DNA of 64,000 bases. Origin: Ferruginibacter lapsinanis. GTDB taxonomy: Bacteria; Bacteroidota; Bacteroidia; Chitinophagales; Chitinophagaceae. Location: contig NZ_CP086063.1 of the NCBI RefSeq assembly GCF_020783315.1, positions 1 to 64,000 of the forward strand, in the 5' to 3' direction. Below are positions 33,105 through 43,300 of this stretch, piece by piece (positions within the stretch are counted from its first letter, which is position 1; every line of letters begins with the position of its first letter). Below the pieces are notes generated by a model. It made no database searches and was not told the DNA's origin. It worked only from the letters and a program-made list of their open reading frames with translations. The position numbers and the translations under genes were made by a program.

Positions 33105-35540
33105 TTAATTTCCTCCTTTGATCCGGCTCGCCTCACTTTCCAAACCTGTTTTTCTCTGACGTGAACTTTTAACCTGGCTATTACCAAACCTCCATGAAAA
33201 ATTGACCCTGAATGTCCGGCTTTCCCAAGATCCTTTACCCTTTATATAAGTACCGCCAAAATCATTTACAGAGCTCCACGGAGCTGTATACAGTATATCC
33301 GTTGCAGCTATTTTGATGGTCGCTCTCTTTTGCAATAGTAGTTTTTGAAATCCTACATCAATACCACCTTGTGGTCTGGTTCTCCATGTACCACCCCAGA
33401 TACTCGGACCGTTATACCATCCGCTGATCTCTGCAGAATAATCTTTTCCTAAAGTAAAGCTATGTTGCATATAAGCTCCATAACTTGGCACCTCAACTTG
33501 CACTTTATTTTCTCCTATTGCACCGTTGAATATCTGATAATTATACCAGAAATTCGCATACCCATTCCACCATTTTTTTATTGGCAAAGGCGAGCCGATA
33601 TTAAAATTAATGATCTGTTGTGTGGCTAAATTTTTCTGTTGTAAAAAGGTTGCATTTTTAACTGTATCCGTAACTTCTGTAGCGTAATCTTTTACATGGC
33701 TATACCCAACACTGGTATTGATGAAACCCATAAATGTATGTGTAAGCTCAACATTATTGGTGTATTGAGGTCTTAAAAAAGCATTCCCTTTTTGATAGGT
33801 CAATTCATCTAATTTATTTTCAAACGGATTCAGATCCTGATAAGTAGGCCTGTCTATTCTTCTGCTGTATGTTAAACTCAATGAATGTTTTTGATTTATA
33901 CTCCAGCTAACTGCAGCACTTGGGAAAAAGTCCCAATAACTTCTTTTAACTGTATTATCTGCCTGGGTTACGCCATCTGCCCTGGTAAGGACTCCCTCGC
34001 TATTGGTTTGCTCCATACGTAAGCCTGTTTGCAGACTCCACTTTGCATTTAGTTGTTGCCTGTAATTAACATAAGCAGCATTCACATTTTCGGTATACTT
34101 AAAGCTATTGCTTCTATCTAATATTTTAATTGGATCCCCACTTACATTATCAGTAAAAAAATCAAATGTATTTTTTGTAATAACAAAAGATGTTTTAGCG
34201 CCGTAACCAAATTTACCTTTACCTAATTTTTGTTCCAGATCTATTTTAGCCGTATAGATATCAATATCAGTTGGAGTATAATTACGATTAACCACAGTAT
34301 ACCATAGATCATTATTGCTGTCAAAATAATTATTAGGCTGATAGCTTCTGCCTACTCCACGAAAGAAACCATAATCACCATCAAAGTTAATTTCTCTACC
34401 TGTTGTATCAACATATCTATAATTAAGATTCAGATTAACATTTGTTCTGCTACCTGGTATCGTGTTATTTGCCTGAAGGCTTTTTATGAAAGTAGCTGTA
34501 GGATTATAATAAATCATAGTAGACCCTGTGCTGCCAAAACTATTATCATTAAAATTGGTAGTGGCCATTACTCCGATCGTATTTTTATTATCGACAAAAT
34601 AATCAACCCCTGCTTTAATATTTACACTTTTATCGGAATTGGTATTAACGCTATTTTGGTCATATAATGTATCTTTCTGAATACGATATAAACTCAATGT
34701 ATTTTCATAATTAGCAAGATTCCCTCCGATATTGCCGAATATATTTACTTTTTTATCTCTGTAATTAAGATTTAAAGAGCCATTCCCTTTTGGCGTTACC
34801 CCTTGTGTAAAACCAAGACTGGCACTACCATTTGTCCCGAATTTTTTATTTTTTTTCAATCGAAGGTTTATGATACCGGCATTACCGCTGGCATCATATT
34901 TAGCACTCGGATTACTGATCATTTCAATCGCTTCAATATCATTACTGTTGATACTTTTGAGGTAAGCCGCCAGATCTTTTGTATCTAATTGCATCATTTT
35001 CCCATCTACGTATACACGTACACCGGTTTTACCTTTCATGCTGATATTATCATTGTTATCTACCTGAATACCGGGACTTTTTTGCAACAATTCTAATGCA
35101 TTACTACCTGTAGCATTGATACTTGACTCTACATTAAAAACAGTTTTATCCGCCTGTACCTCAATCATCGGTTTTTTAGACAAAACTGTAACACCGGATA
35201 ATTGATTTGATTTTACATCCAACGAAACGGTTCCAGCATCTATTTCGGCACCTTCCTCCATCACATAAGGCTTCGATATTTTTTTCTCATACCCTATCAA
35301 AGAAAATGATAGCAGATATGTACCCGCTTTTTTTACTGGCACTGAATATTTTCCATCTGCATCAGTGATATCAGCTTTTACAAAGGTACTGTCATTTGCA
35401 AGCAAAAGCGATACTGTAACAGAACGTAAAGGTTTATTATTAGCCGTCACTGCCCCACTTATTTTACCGGGGCTTTGGGCCAATAGTTGTGTAGTGATAA
35501 GCAAAGCAACTGCCATCATTACACTCATTTTTTTTCTCAT
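33105..35540 (-). CDS. outer membrane beta-barrel protein, TonB-dependent receptor-like
   Basis: This 811-residue protein starts with a signal peptide (MRKKMSVMMAVALLITTQLLAQ). A carboxypeptidase-regulatory-like beta-sandwich follows (about 25-110, GKISGAVTANNKPLRSVTVSLL and GTYLLSFSLIGYEKK). Next is a plug domain with VLSKKPMIEVQADKTVFNVE, LLQKSPGIQVD and GKTGVRVYVDGK. A long beta barrel ends with aromatic FRVNFSWRFGN and a basic tail. The plug and the pfam14905-like barrel mark it as a TonB-type receptor of the Bacteroidota group without a typical SusC signature, and no SusD partner is adjacent. The ligand is unknown. It is convergent with the YD-like gene. Confidence 0.88.
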   Translation of the reverse strand: MRKKMSVMMAVALLITTQLLAQSPGKISGAVTANNKPLRSVTVSLLLANDSTFVKADITDADGKYSVPVKKAGTYLLSFSLIGYEKKISKPYVMEEGAEIDAGTVSLDVKSNQLSGVTVLSKKPMIEVQADKTVFNVESSINATGSNALELLQKSPGIQVDNNDNISMKGKTGVRVYVDGKMMQLDTKDLAAYLKSINSNDIEAIEMISNPSAKYDASGNAGIINLRLKKNKKFGTNGSASLGFTQGVTPKGNGSLNLNYRDKKVNIFGNIGGNLANYENTLSLYRIQKDTLYDQNSVNTNSDKSVNIKAGVDYFVDNKNTIGVMATTNFNDNSFGSTGSTMIYYNPTATFIKSLQANNTIPGSRTNVNLNLNYRYVDTTGREINFDGDYGFFRGVGRSYQPNNYFDSNNDLWYTVVNRNYTPTDIDIYTAKIDLEQKLGKGKFGYGAKTSFVITKNTFDFFTDNVSGDPIKILDRSNSFKYTENVNAAYVNYRQQLNAKWSLQTGLRMEQTNSEGVLTRADGVTQADNTVKRSYWDFFPSAAVSWSINQKHSLSLTYSRRIDRPTYQDLNPFENKLDELTYQKGNAFLRPQYTNNVELTHTFMGFINTSVGYSHVKDYATEVTDTVKNATFLQQKNLATQQIINFNIGSPLPIKKWWNGYANFWYNYQIFNGAIGENKVQVEVPSYGAYMQHSFTLGKDYSAEISGWYNGPSIWGGTWRTRPQGGIDVGFQKLLLQKRATIKIAATDILYTAPWSSVNDFGGTYIKGKGSWESRTFRVNFSWRFGNSQVKSSRQRKTGLESEASRIKGGN

Positions 35541-35770
35541 TGCAATTTTTTAATTTAATTAAGTTGCAAATCAATTCTAAAAAAACGGGATCACATAGTT
35601 AATATGGATGAAGCATGATAATTTCGATATGAATGGTATGGAGATTGCCAGCTATTACTTCAGAAGAAAAAAGCAGCAATCTATAAAGCAGATATGCAGA
35701 AGATGAGATAGCTAATAAAAATATTGTTCTTCCCTATATCAGGATCAATTTTTATATGTTTGAACCAATA

Positions 35771-37045
35771 TTAGCTTATTTGTAATTGACATAAAAAAAC
35801 GATTATGCCGGATATAAAGCCAACCAAAGCTAACCAACCAATTTTTTTCAGGTACCACATAAAATCTATTTGCTCAATACCCATTACTGCAACACCAGCA
35901 GCAGTGCCGATAATTAAAGCGCTTCCTCCCGTGCCTGTAGTTAATGCTAAAAATTCCCAGAAAGGATGATCTGTTGGATAAGCAGATAAATCGTACATCC
36001 CCTGGGATGCGGCAACCAACGGCACATTATCAACAACAGCAGAAAGTAATCCTAACGCAATGCCTATCAAATAATCATTTTTTAAGGCATTGCTAAGTAC
36101 ATTGGCCAAATCTTTAAGTAAACCAAAAGATTGCAAAGCAGACACGGCCAATAAAATACCCAGAAAAAACAAAATACTTGGCGTATCAACTTTTTGCAAT
36201 GCTTTGGTCACCGTAAATTTTTCCGCATATTCAGCATCTTTATTTTTATGAAGAAAAGTGGTGATCACCCACATAATTCCTACAGCCAATAACATTCCCA
36301 TAAATGGAGGAAGGTGAGTAAGTGTTTTAAATACAGGCACAAAGATCAAAAAACCTATCCCTGCAAAAAGAATTATTCTTCCATCCTTTTTTTCAACTGC
36401 CGTACATGCTGAAGGTGGTAAGACTTCTATGCGCTTTCCTTTAAGTCTACGAGCAATGATCAAAGCAGGAATTATACATACAACCAAACTAGGCAGTATC
36501 AATTGCTTCATAATATTAAGCGCTGTTATTTGACCTCCTATCCAAAGCATAGTAGTAGTCACATCTCCTAATGGCGACCAAACGCCACCAGCATTGGCAG
36601 CAATCACGATCATCCCAGCAAACCACCATCTATCATCTCTTTCATTCAATATTTTTGCACACAATGAGGTCATAACTATTGCAGTTGTTAAATTATCCAA
36701 TAAGGCAGAAAGAAAAAATGTTACAGCTGCAATGATCAGCAATAATTTTTGTTTACTGGTAGTGGTAATTTTTTGCGTAATGATATCGAAGCCATTGTGA
36801 GAATCAATCAACTCCACAATTGTCATTGCTCCTAATAAAAAAAATAAAATTGAAGCGATATCTCCCAGATGATGTAATAGCTCTTCGCCTACTACATGAG
36901 AAGATTGGCTTTGCAGAATATAGATTGTCCAGCAGAGCACACCAGTGATCAAAGCTGAGGCTGCTTTGTTGATCTTAAGCGGATGTTCGAATGCAATAGC
37001 TGTATAGCCCAACACAAAGACAATTGTAATGATTGCAGCTATCAT
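35771..37045 (-). CDS. nhaD: Na+/H+ antiporter NhaD family
   Basis: This 424-residue membrane protein has about twelve hydrophobic segments. The NhaD signature elements are HLGDIASILFFLLGAMTIVELID, LDNLTTAIVMTSL, NAGGVWSPLGDVTTTMLWIGG, VDNVPLVAASQGMYDL and TGTGGSALIIGTAAGVAVMG. The conserved DNLTTA and VDNVPL aspartates are the expected ion-coupling residues of the ion transporter superfamily. It should exchange external protons for internal sodium. It stands alone between the receptor gene and the tRNA pair, with its own 140-nt upstream region. Confidence 0.92.
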   Translation of the reverse strand: MIAAIITIVFVLGYTAIAFEHPLKINKAASALITGVLCWTIYILQSQSSHVVGEELLHHLGDIASILFFLLGAMTIVELIDSHNGFDIITQKITTTSKQKLLLIIAAVTFFLSALLDNLTTAIVMTSLCAKILNERDDRWWFAGMIVIAANAGGVWSPLGDVTTTMLWIGGQITALNIMKQLILPSLVVCIIPALIIARRLKGKRIEVLPPSACTAVEKKDGRIILFAGIGFLIFVPVFKTLTHLPPFMGMLLAVGIMWVITTFLHKNKDAEYAEKFTVTKALQKVDTPSILFFLGILLAVSALQSFGLLKDLANVLSNALKNDYLIGIALGLLSAVVDNVPLVAASQGMYDLSAYPTDHPFWEFLALTTGTGGSALIIGTAAGVAVMGIEQIDFMWYLKKIGWLALVGFISGIIVFLCQLQIS

Positions 37046-37134
37046 ATTTCAAATATTTAAAAGTGGTTTTAGTTACGCCAATTAAATTATCAAATTGACT
37101 ACAAGTTATCTTTTTTGTGGGCATGTACAAAAAA

Positions 37135-37179
37135 CAAAAAAAGTCTTAAAATCAGTTATTTAACTAATCTTAAGACTTT
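37135..37179 (-). terminator. terminator after tRNA-Leu(TAA)
   Basis: Minus-strand arms AAAGTCTTAA (37179-37170) and its complement (37149-37140) form a stem extended inward with two mismatches. A T-rich tail comes from the A-run at 37133-37140. It ends the tRNA-Gly/tRNA-Leu unit. Confidence 0.7.
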
Positions 37180-37186
37180 AATTCAG

Positions 37187-37272
37187 TACTCGGGATGGGA
37201 GTTGAACCCACACTCGCATTACTGCGAACAGGATTTTAAGTCCTGCGTGTCTACCAGTTCCACCACCCGAGT
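37187..37272 (-). tRNA. tRNA-Leu (anticodon TAA)
   Basis: The 86-nt minus-strand sequence folds as a class II tRNA. The acceptor is ACTCGGG/CCCGAGT with discriminator A. The D-arm is GGTGGAACTGGTAGACAC, the anticodon stem-loop GGACTTAAAATCC gives UAA, the long variable arm is TTCGCAGTAATGCGAG, and the T-arm is GTGGGTTCAACTCCCAT. CCA is not encoded. It lies 46 nt after tRNA-Gly on the same strand. Confidence 0.95.
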
Positions 37273-37278
37273 AAACAC

Positions 37279-37309
37279 AAAAAAAATCCATCCACTATAG
37301 CAGATGGAA
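37279..37309 (-). terminator. weak hairpin plus T-run between tRNA-Gly and tRNA-Leu
   Basis: On the minus strand a 6-bp stem TCCATC/GATGGA with a CTATAG-containing loop is followed by TTTTTTTT. It may partly terminate tRNA-Gly transcription or act as a processing site. Confidence 0.4.
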
Positions 37310-37318
37310 TTTATTCAG

Positions 37319-37391
<73 letters not shown>

Positions 37392-37557
37392 ATTATATTC
37401 GTTTAAAAGATTAAAAGATTTAAGAAGTTTAAAACGTTTATAGAAATTATACACTTTTTAGACTTTACAACCTGTTCGACCAATTAAACTTATTAAAAGA
37501 ACTTCTTTTTTTGGGATTGCAAAAATAAGGGTTGTACAAACAACCACAAAAAATTAT

Positions 37558-37761
37558 TTATTTATATGTGGGATTGTACAAAGTATTTTCTGGCACAGCC
37601 ACTTCCGGTTTCCCTTTATAGCGATGTGTATATAAATTATAGCAACCTCCCAAAATGAAAGCCACCACCAAAAAAACCTGACAGAACCAAATAAAACGAG
37701 ATGAAGACACCCAGTTGTGGGCAAAATCCTTGTGTTTATTGTCTATAATTTCCTGAGCCAT
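37558..37761 (-). CDS. small single-helix membrane protein of unknown function
   Basis: The 67-residue product starts MAQEIIDNKHKDFAHNWVSS and has one hydrophobic segment (FIWFCQVFLVVAFILGGCYNLY, about 22-43). A short tail ends LYNPTYK. An upstream in-frame start at 37785 would add MQCKSKNI; the MAQ start is preferred because the longer N-terminus is encoded by the presumed leader. The family is not recognised. It lies 26 nt downstream of the glycosyltransferase stop-to-stop region on the same strand and may be co-transcribed with it. Confidence 0.5.
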   Translation of the reverse strand: MAQEIIDNKHKDFAHNWVSSSRFIWFCQVFLVVAFILGGCYNLYTHRYKGKPEVAVPENTLYNPTYK

Positions 37762-37811
37762 AATATTTTTTGATTTGCACTGCAAAAATAGGGTTTGCCA
37801 CTCAAAAAAAC

Positions 37812-38897
37812 TTATTTAGAGCCAACAATTTCTGAAAAAGTAGTTTTCTTTTTTACAAAATGTTGCCATACTGCAGATCCAGCATACCACCCGTATAATT
37901 GGGTATTCTTTCGCTGGGGAAAAAAGCGCCTTTTCTTTTTTGTAAAGATCCACCTTGCAAAATGTATATGGGCTCTTGTGATGGCAACAAAATACCCCCC
38001 ATTACCTTCCAAGAGCCCCTTCCAGGCAGCAGTTGTATCCAGCAACATCCTGAAGGGTACTTTCCATAAAATTTCACCCGGGGTGAAATTTTTAGCCATC
38101 ATTATCAGGTTATTCCTGAAATTCAAGAATACCTTCAGATTATTTTGTTTGGGCAATGTGCCACCCCCTACATGATATACTATCGACTGAGGTTGTACAT
38201 ATACTTTATACCCCGCCAATTGCATCCGCCAGCAAAAATCTATTTCTTCCTGATGTGCAAAAAAATATTCATCTAATCCTCCCAAGCTATGATATAATTC
38301 TGATCGTACAAACATAGCTGCACCACTTGCCCAAAAACAAGGTTCTGCATCATTGTATTGCCCATTATCTTCTTCTACGATATCAAAGATCCTTCCCCGT
38401 GAAAAAGGGTAACCGAAAGTATCCAGCCATCCTCCGCTTGCGCCTGCATATTCAAACTCACGTCTATGTGTATACGACAAAAGTTTAGGCTGGCATGCTC
38501 CAATGGTATGATCATTTTGCATCAGCGATATTACCGGCTGAATCCAACCAGGCTCCACTTCTACATCACTATTTAGCAATATATAGTAATCGCTTTGTAT
38601 TTTCTCTAATGCAGAATTATAGCCTTTCGCAAACCCTTCGTTAGTAGCATGCTGCAATATTTCCACTGCAGGAAAATGTTGTTGCAAAAAAGCGACCGAA
38701 TCATCCGAAGATGCATTGTCTGCAACTATTATTCTTTTATTTGGGTAGGTAGATGCCAATACTGAGGGCAGAAACTGTTTTAAAAAATTCCTCCCGTTCC
38801 AGTTTAAAATAACAATTGCCACCGAAGGCAATTTTTCGCTACCGGTTATACCCGGTAACTCAGCATCGTCCGTCGACCGACGGATCTGTTCATACAT
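37812..38897 (-). CDS. family 2 glycosyltransferase
   Basis: This 361-residue GT-A enzyme has VAIVILNWNGRNFLKQFL, the nucleotide-binding VADNASSDDSVAFL, LNSDVEVEPGWI with the DxD-type metal motif, and the acceptor-side HQEEIDFCWRMQLAGYKV. These match the rhamnosyltransferase-like GT2 group. A hydrophobic stretch near the C-terminus may dock it on the inner membrane face. The frame is open to 38936, but a TATGTTTG box overlaps that start (38930-38937), so MYEQIRRS at 38897 is the likely start. The sugar and acceptor are unknown; polysaccharide or glycoprotein assembly is likely. Confidence 0.88.
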   Translation of the reverse strand: MYEQIRRSTDDAELPGITGSEKLPSVAIVILNWNGRNFLKQFLPSVLASTYPNKRIIVADNASSDDSVAFLQQHFPAVEILQHATNEGFAKGYNSALEKIQSDYYILLNSDVEVEPGWIQPVISLMQNDHTIGACQPKLLSYTHRREFEYAGASGGWLDTFGYPFSRGRIFDIVEEDNGQYNDAEPCFWASGAAMFVRSELYHSLGGLDEYFFAHQEEIDFCWRMQLAGYKVYVQPQSIVYHVGGGTLPKQNNLKVFLNFRNNLIMMAKNFTPGEILWKVPFRMLLDTTAAWKGLLEGNGGYFVAITRAHIHFARWIFTKKKRRFFPQRKNTQLYGWYAGSAVWQHFVKKKTTFSEIVGSK

Positions 38898-38929
38898 AGT
38901 AATACTGTTTAACTTTAGTACATTTTGCA

Positions 38930-38937
38930 CAAACATA
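38930..38937 (-). promoter_or_regulatory. Bacteroidota -7 box (TATGTTTG) for the glycosyltransferase
   Basis: This is an exact TAnnTTTG match. It decides the start codon: the first in-frame ATG at 38936 would lie inside the promoter, so translation probably begins at 38897. Confidence 0.6.
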
Positions 38938-38973
38938 GTTCATTTCTTATTTTTCATTTCTTATTTCTTATTT

Positions 38974-38981
38974 TATATTTG
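38974..38981 (+). promoter_or_regulatory. Bacteroidota -7 box (TATATTTG) for the histidine kinase
   Basis: This is an exact TAnnTTTG match with 5 nt to the ATG at 38987. It is divergent from the glycosyltransferase box and embedded in TTTCTTATT repeats (38941-38973). Confidence 0.6.
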
Positions 38982-38986
38982 ATAAA

Positions 38987-40135
38987 ATGTTTACACAACT
39001 ATTAAATTGGCGTACGTTACTGGCCTTTATTGCAATTATTATTGTAACAGGCACGGTTTTCTACTCAAATCAATTGGCGAAAAAGATTGCTACGGAAGAA
39101 CGACTTAAGATACAGCAATGGGTAGAAGCGTTAAAGGACATCAATAACCCGGAAGTATTGCCTACTAATTTATCCGGCCTGATATTGGTGGAAAACAGTA
39201 AAAACATTCCAATGATCGCTGTTACAGAAAAAGACAGCATACTTGACCATTATAATTTAGATACTGCCGAAATAAAAATCAACAAGAATTATCTTAAGGA
39301 TAAATTAGATGAATTTAAAAAGCTGCACGAGCCGATCGAATGGCGAAATCCGTTAGATTCATTACAAACAAACCGTGTATTTTATGGAGAATCTGATTTG
39401 TTAAAACAAGTCAGGTACTACCCTATCATTCAATTGATCATTGTTGCCCTCTTCATTATAATAACATTAATTACTATATCTACCAGAAATAAAAGCACAC
39501 AAAACCAGGTATGGGCCGGCATGGCAAAAGAAACTGCACATCAATTAGGTACTCCATTATCTTCATTGCAAGGTTGGGTAGAGATCTTAAAAGAAAATAC
39601 CGGCAGTGAAAAGATTGCTATTGAAATGGAGAAAGATGTTGACAGATTAAAATTAGTAAGTGATCGTTTTGGCAAGATAGGCAGCACTCCTCAATTAGAA
39701 GAGACCAATATTGTTACGCAGATTGAGAATATGGTGACTTATATTAAACGCAGGGCCACCGACAAAGTTGATTTTACCATAACCACTAATGATAAAGAAG
39801 TAATCGCTCTCATTAATGCTCCGTTGTTTGATTGGGTGATAGAAAATCTATTAAAGAATGCATTAGACGCAATGGAAGGAAGAGGAAAAATAAACGTCAG
39901 TATAAAAAATGAAGCCGCCCAAATTATGATAGATGTTACAGATTCAGGAAAAGGTATCAGCAAACAAAATATCACGAAAGTTTTTAAGCCGGGGTTTACC
40001 ACTAAAAAAAGAGGTTGGGGATTAGGACTAAGCTTATCAAAAAGGATCATTGAACAATACCATAAAGGAGATCTATTTGTAAAACAGTCTGATCCTAATA
40101 AAGGAACTACTTTTAGAATTGTACTTAAGAAATAG
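38987..40135 (+). CDS. membrane sensor histidine kinase
   Basis: This 382-residue kinase has an N-terminal membrane helix (LLAFIAIIIVTGTVFYSN) and a sensor region of about 110 residues outside the membrane. A second helix follows (IIQLIIVALFIIITLITIS), then a kinase core. The H-box is KETAHQLGTPLSSLQGW with its histidine near residue 185. The N-box is ENLLKNALDAM, G1 is DSGKGISK and G2 is KKRGWGLGLSL. The HQLGTPLSS wording is common in Bacteroidota kinases. No response regulator is adjacent. A -7 box 5 nt before the ATG suggests a leaderless mRNA. The signal sensed is unknown. Confidence 0.9.
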   Translation: MFTQLLNWRTLLAFIAIIIVTGTVFYSNQLAKKIATEERLKIQQWVEALKDINNPEVLPTNLSGLILVENSKNIPMIAVTEKDSILDHYNLDTAEIKINKNYLKDKLDEFKKLHEPIEWRNPLDSLQTNRVFYGESDLLKQVRYYPIIQLIIVALFIIITLITISTRNKSTQNQVWAGMAKETAHQLGTPLSSLQGWVEILKENTGSEKIAIEMEKDVDRLKLVSDRFGKIGSTPQLEETNIVTQIENMVTYIKRRATDKVDFTITTNDKEVIALINAPLFDWVIENLLKNALDAMEGRGKINVSIKNEAAQIMIDVTDSGKGISKQNITKVFKPGFTTKKRGWGLGLSLSKRIIEQYHKGDLFVKQSDPNKGTTFRIVLKK

Positions 40136-40226
40136 TTTAGAAAGGATGAATGAGTTTAAAATGTCTAAGGCGTTTAAAGTTTTTAAACTTGTTACACCCA
40201 TTCAAGCTTTTAAACCTTTCGTTTCT

Positions 40227-40234
40227 TATTTTTG
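40227..40234 (+). promoter_or_regulatory. Bacteroidota -7 box (TATTTTTG) for tRNA-Leu(GAG)
   Basis: This is an exact TAnnTTTG match ending 16 nt before the mature tRNA 5' end. Confidence 0.55.
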
Positions 40235-40250
40235 CACCACTAAATCATCT

Positions 40251-40334
40251 GCGGCGATGGCGAAATTGGTAGACGCACTACCTTGAGGTGGTAGCGCTCG
40301 AAAGGGCGTGGGAGTTCGAATCTCCTTTGCCGCA
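40251..40334 (+). tRNA. tRNA-Leu (anticodon GAG)
   Basis: The 84-nt class II tRNA has acceptor GCGGCGA/TTGCCGC with one G-U pair and discriminator A. The D-arm is GGCGAAATTGGTAGACGC, the anticodon arm ACTACCTTGAGGTGGTAG gives GAG, the variable arm is CGCTCGAAAGGGCGT, and the T-arm is GGGAGTTCGAATCTCCT. CCA is not encoded. A terminator follows directly. Confidence 0.95.
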
Positions 40335-40335
40335 C

Positions 40336-40374
40336 AAAAAAGGGTTGTTTAAATTATTAAAACAACCCTTTTTT
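40336..40374 (+). terminator. intrinsic terminator after tRNA-Leu(GAG)
   Basis: A perfect 15-bp stem (40336-40350 with 40360-40374), a 9-nt loop and a terminal TTTTTT lie 1 nt after the tRNA. Confidence 0.88.
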
Positions 40375-40393
40375 CATTGATAAATTTCATGCC

Positions 40394-43300
40394 CTATCTC
40401 ATCAAATACATTTTACCGTATCCTTTATTAAAGAACTTATCTGTCTTATCTCCTTCAGGCTTATATTTATCTAATGCTTTACCATTCAGACTGGTCAACA
40501 CCCTGTATAGATAAACCCCATTAGCCAGTTTCTGACCATAACTATCAGTTCCATCCCATTTAAATTCGGTAATGTTTCTGCCAATATGTATAGGCCCCAA
40601 TTCTTCCTTACTGATCTCTCTTACCACCTTACCTGTAATGGTAAGAATCTGAATACGCATACCCTGCGGAGGTTCGCTACCGGTAATATAAAATACAAAT
40701 GCAGTTGAAGTTGTGAACGGATTCGGGTAATTCAACAGATTAGAGATCATAGGTTTATTGATAACAGTAAAGACTACACGATATTCAATATAGCCGGCTT
40801 TATTACCTACCACATCTTTACCAGAAACAATAAACAGATATTCTCCATCATCAGTAAATGTGGGATTAAATTCTATCGTAGCTGAATTTTGGCCATTACT
40901 CAAATCTGCCGGCGTAAACCTGAGCATATCTGCAAAATGATAATCATGCAAAGAACCATCCGGGAACTGCACCTGTACTTTTAGCAGGGCTGTGTCTTTC
41001 AGTGCCAGAAATCTGCTCTCATCTTTCAGTTTAACCAAAATATTAGGCTGGGCTGCTACTATATCTTTATTCAGGATATGCACTCCATCAAAAGTAATAT
41101 CCAGCAAAGGATTATATCTATCTTCATTTACATAAAAATTCTTATAGATAAAATTATTAAATAAATATTGCTCAGGCTGATCATCATCCGGATTGAACAT
41201 TACATACAAGGTATTATTGCCACCTAAATCCCTGGTATCAATACTATACCTCACAATCACAGTATCGCCGGCAACCAATGCTTTCTTCTTAGGAATATCA
41301 ATTACATGCGGAACATTATCCTTATCAGTGATCACAAATTTAACTTTCAAGCTATCAAATGCTACAGCACTTATGTTTTTGAATACTAACGAAAAATCAA
41401 CTTTCTCTCCTTGTTCAAGCGTATCTTTCATATTCAATAAAATATTAGGTGCCACCGCCCCCTCAGGAAGATAATCAGCATTTATTCTCCAGTAAGTAAG
41501 TTGTTGCGGCGTTGCATAAATTTCATCAGTATTCAACATTTTTAATTGAACATACGGATATACCGATGCGTCGATAAATGCCAGTGTTGTATCAATGGCA
41601 GGACGTACCGTTGCCATTAATACTTTAGTGCCATCTTTCTTAACACCATATACTTCAACAGATACAGAATCTGCTATTACAGGATCAGTAGTAGTACCTC
41701 TCCAATGTAATTCATGCCATGTTTTTGCAGGGCCATATAAAGGCGACTCAATTGTACCCGAACGTTCTGAACCAAGTAAAGGAAATGCCTGTTCAATATG
41801 TTCTTCTGCTGTAACCCCCACAAACTGATGCGGTGGATAAGTGGCCGCTTCTCCTTTTTTGTAGAAAAACAGGAAAGGAAGATTTTTTGTGAACTCATCA
41901 ATACGACTGAACCCTACAGATTTTAACTTATGATACAACGATTGTCCCGTACCTAAAGTACTCTGATCAGCCTTCCAGTCATCTATAAAAGTAGTGTTCT
42001 TAAAAACAAAGCCAAAGGCATCTACATCAGAACCTAAATTAGTAATTGATACATACATCCCACTTGGAATTGCATCCAAAAAGTCCATCGCCTTTTTTCT
42101 ATAAGATGCTATATCATAAGGAAATTCAAAGAAATTCCTATATTCTGGATGCGCTATATCCTGGCAGGGAAGCCAACTACCAAAGCGCCCTTCTGTGCCA
42201 CCATTTACCGGATAGTTTTTCCATGGCAAGTGAGTAATGCTATCAAAAACAGCGATCTGCAAAACATTATAACGACAACCATATAGATCTAATCGGGAAA
42301 AATTCAGATTGATATCAATACCATCATAGTCGAAATATGGATATAGACCGGTTCTTATTAATAGATCATTTTTAGTTTTATCAAAAGTAAATTTCCGATC
42401 AGTACCCAAACTCATATCTGTATAGGTACTATGTAAATGCTGATAATAGTGCGATTGATTAAAACCGGTACTGCTACCTGCCAAATACACAAACGATGAG
42501 GTATTCCAGATCGGTGGAGTGGCTGTTAACGGAGCAATAGCAGTTCTCCAGTAATACACTGTTCCATTAGTAAATGTGACATTATTTGGCGTGAACTGTA
42601 TCAATCCTCCTAAACCGGTTGAGGTATATTGTTTTAAAAATGCTGAATTAAACAATTCGGTAGTATCTATTTCCATCAGGAATTGGCGTTGCCCCATTAA
42701 TGGATTTGCTGTAGAGGCACTGTAGGTAATATTTTGCTGACTTACAATAGCATAATTATAAGGATATACAGGACGTAACTCATCTTCAAAAATGTAAAAG
42801 TCTTTTGTAACCACATTATTCACCTCACATAATTCTGCAATTTTATTATCAGCATCTACTGTTACTGTTATTTGATTAAGTCCTTTATCGGTCAACGAAT
42901 TGATAGGTACGATCAGATTTACAGAATCAATATAATCGATCGAAGCGATCTTTTTATCATAAAGCGTTTGTACATCACCGCTGGGTAATTTATGTTTTAC
43001 TGTAACACGAATAGAATCATTTACAGCTTTACCGATATTAAACATCTTAACATTAATGGTAAAATTATTATCTGCAACAGAAATAATTGAAGGACTGATC
43101 TTCACCGTTTGATCTTCTACTACAAAATCCGGATTATCAAAATGATTCATCTTCAGCGCCGGATCTCCGTGCAAAGTAATTTCTTCCAAATGCATTCGCA
43201 AGTAATAATCAGACTCTCTGATATTACCTCCCAGGTTTTGCAACACTTGTTTCAATTGATTTCCAACAGAGTTGCCATATAGAGTACGACAAAATGCTCC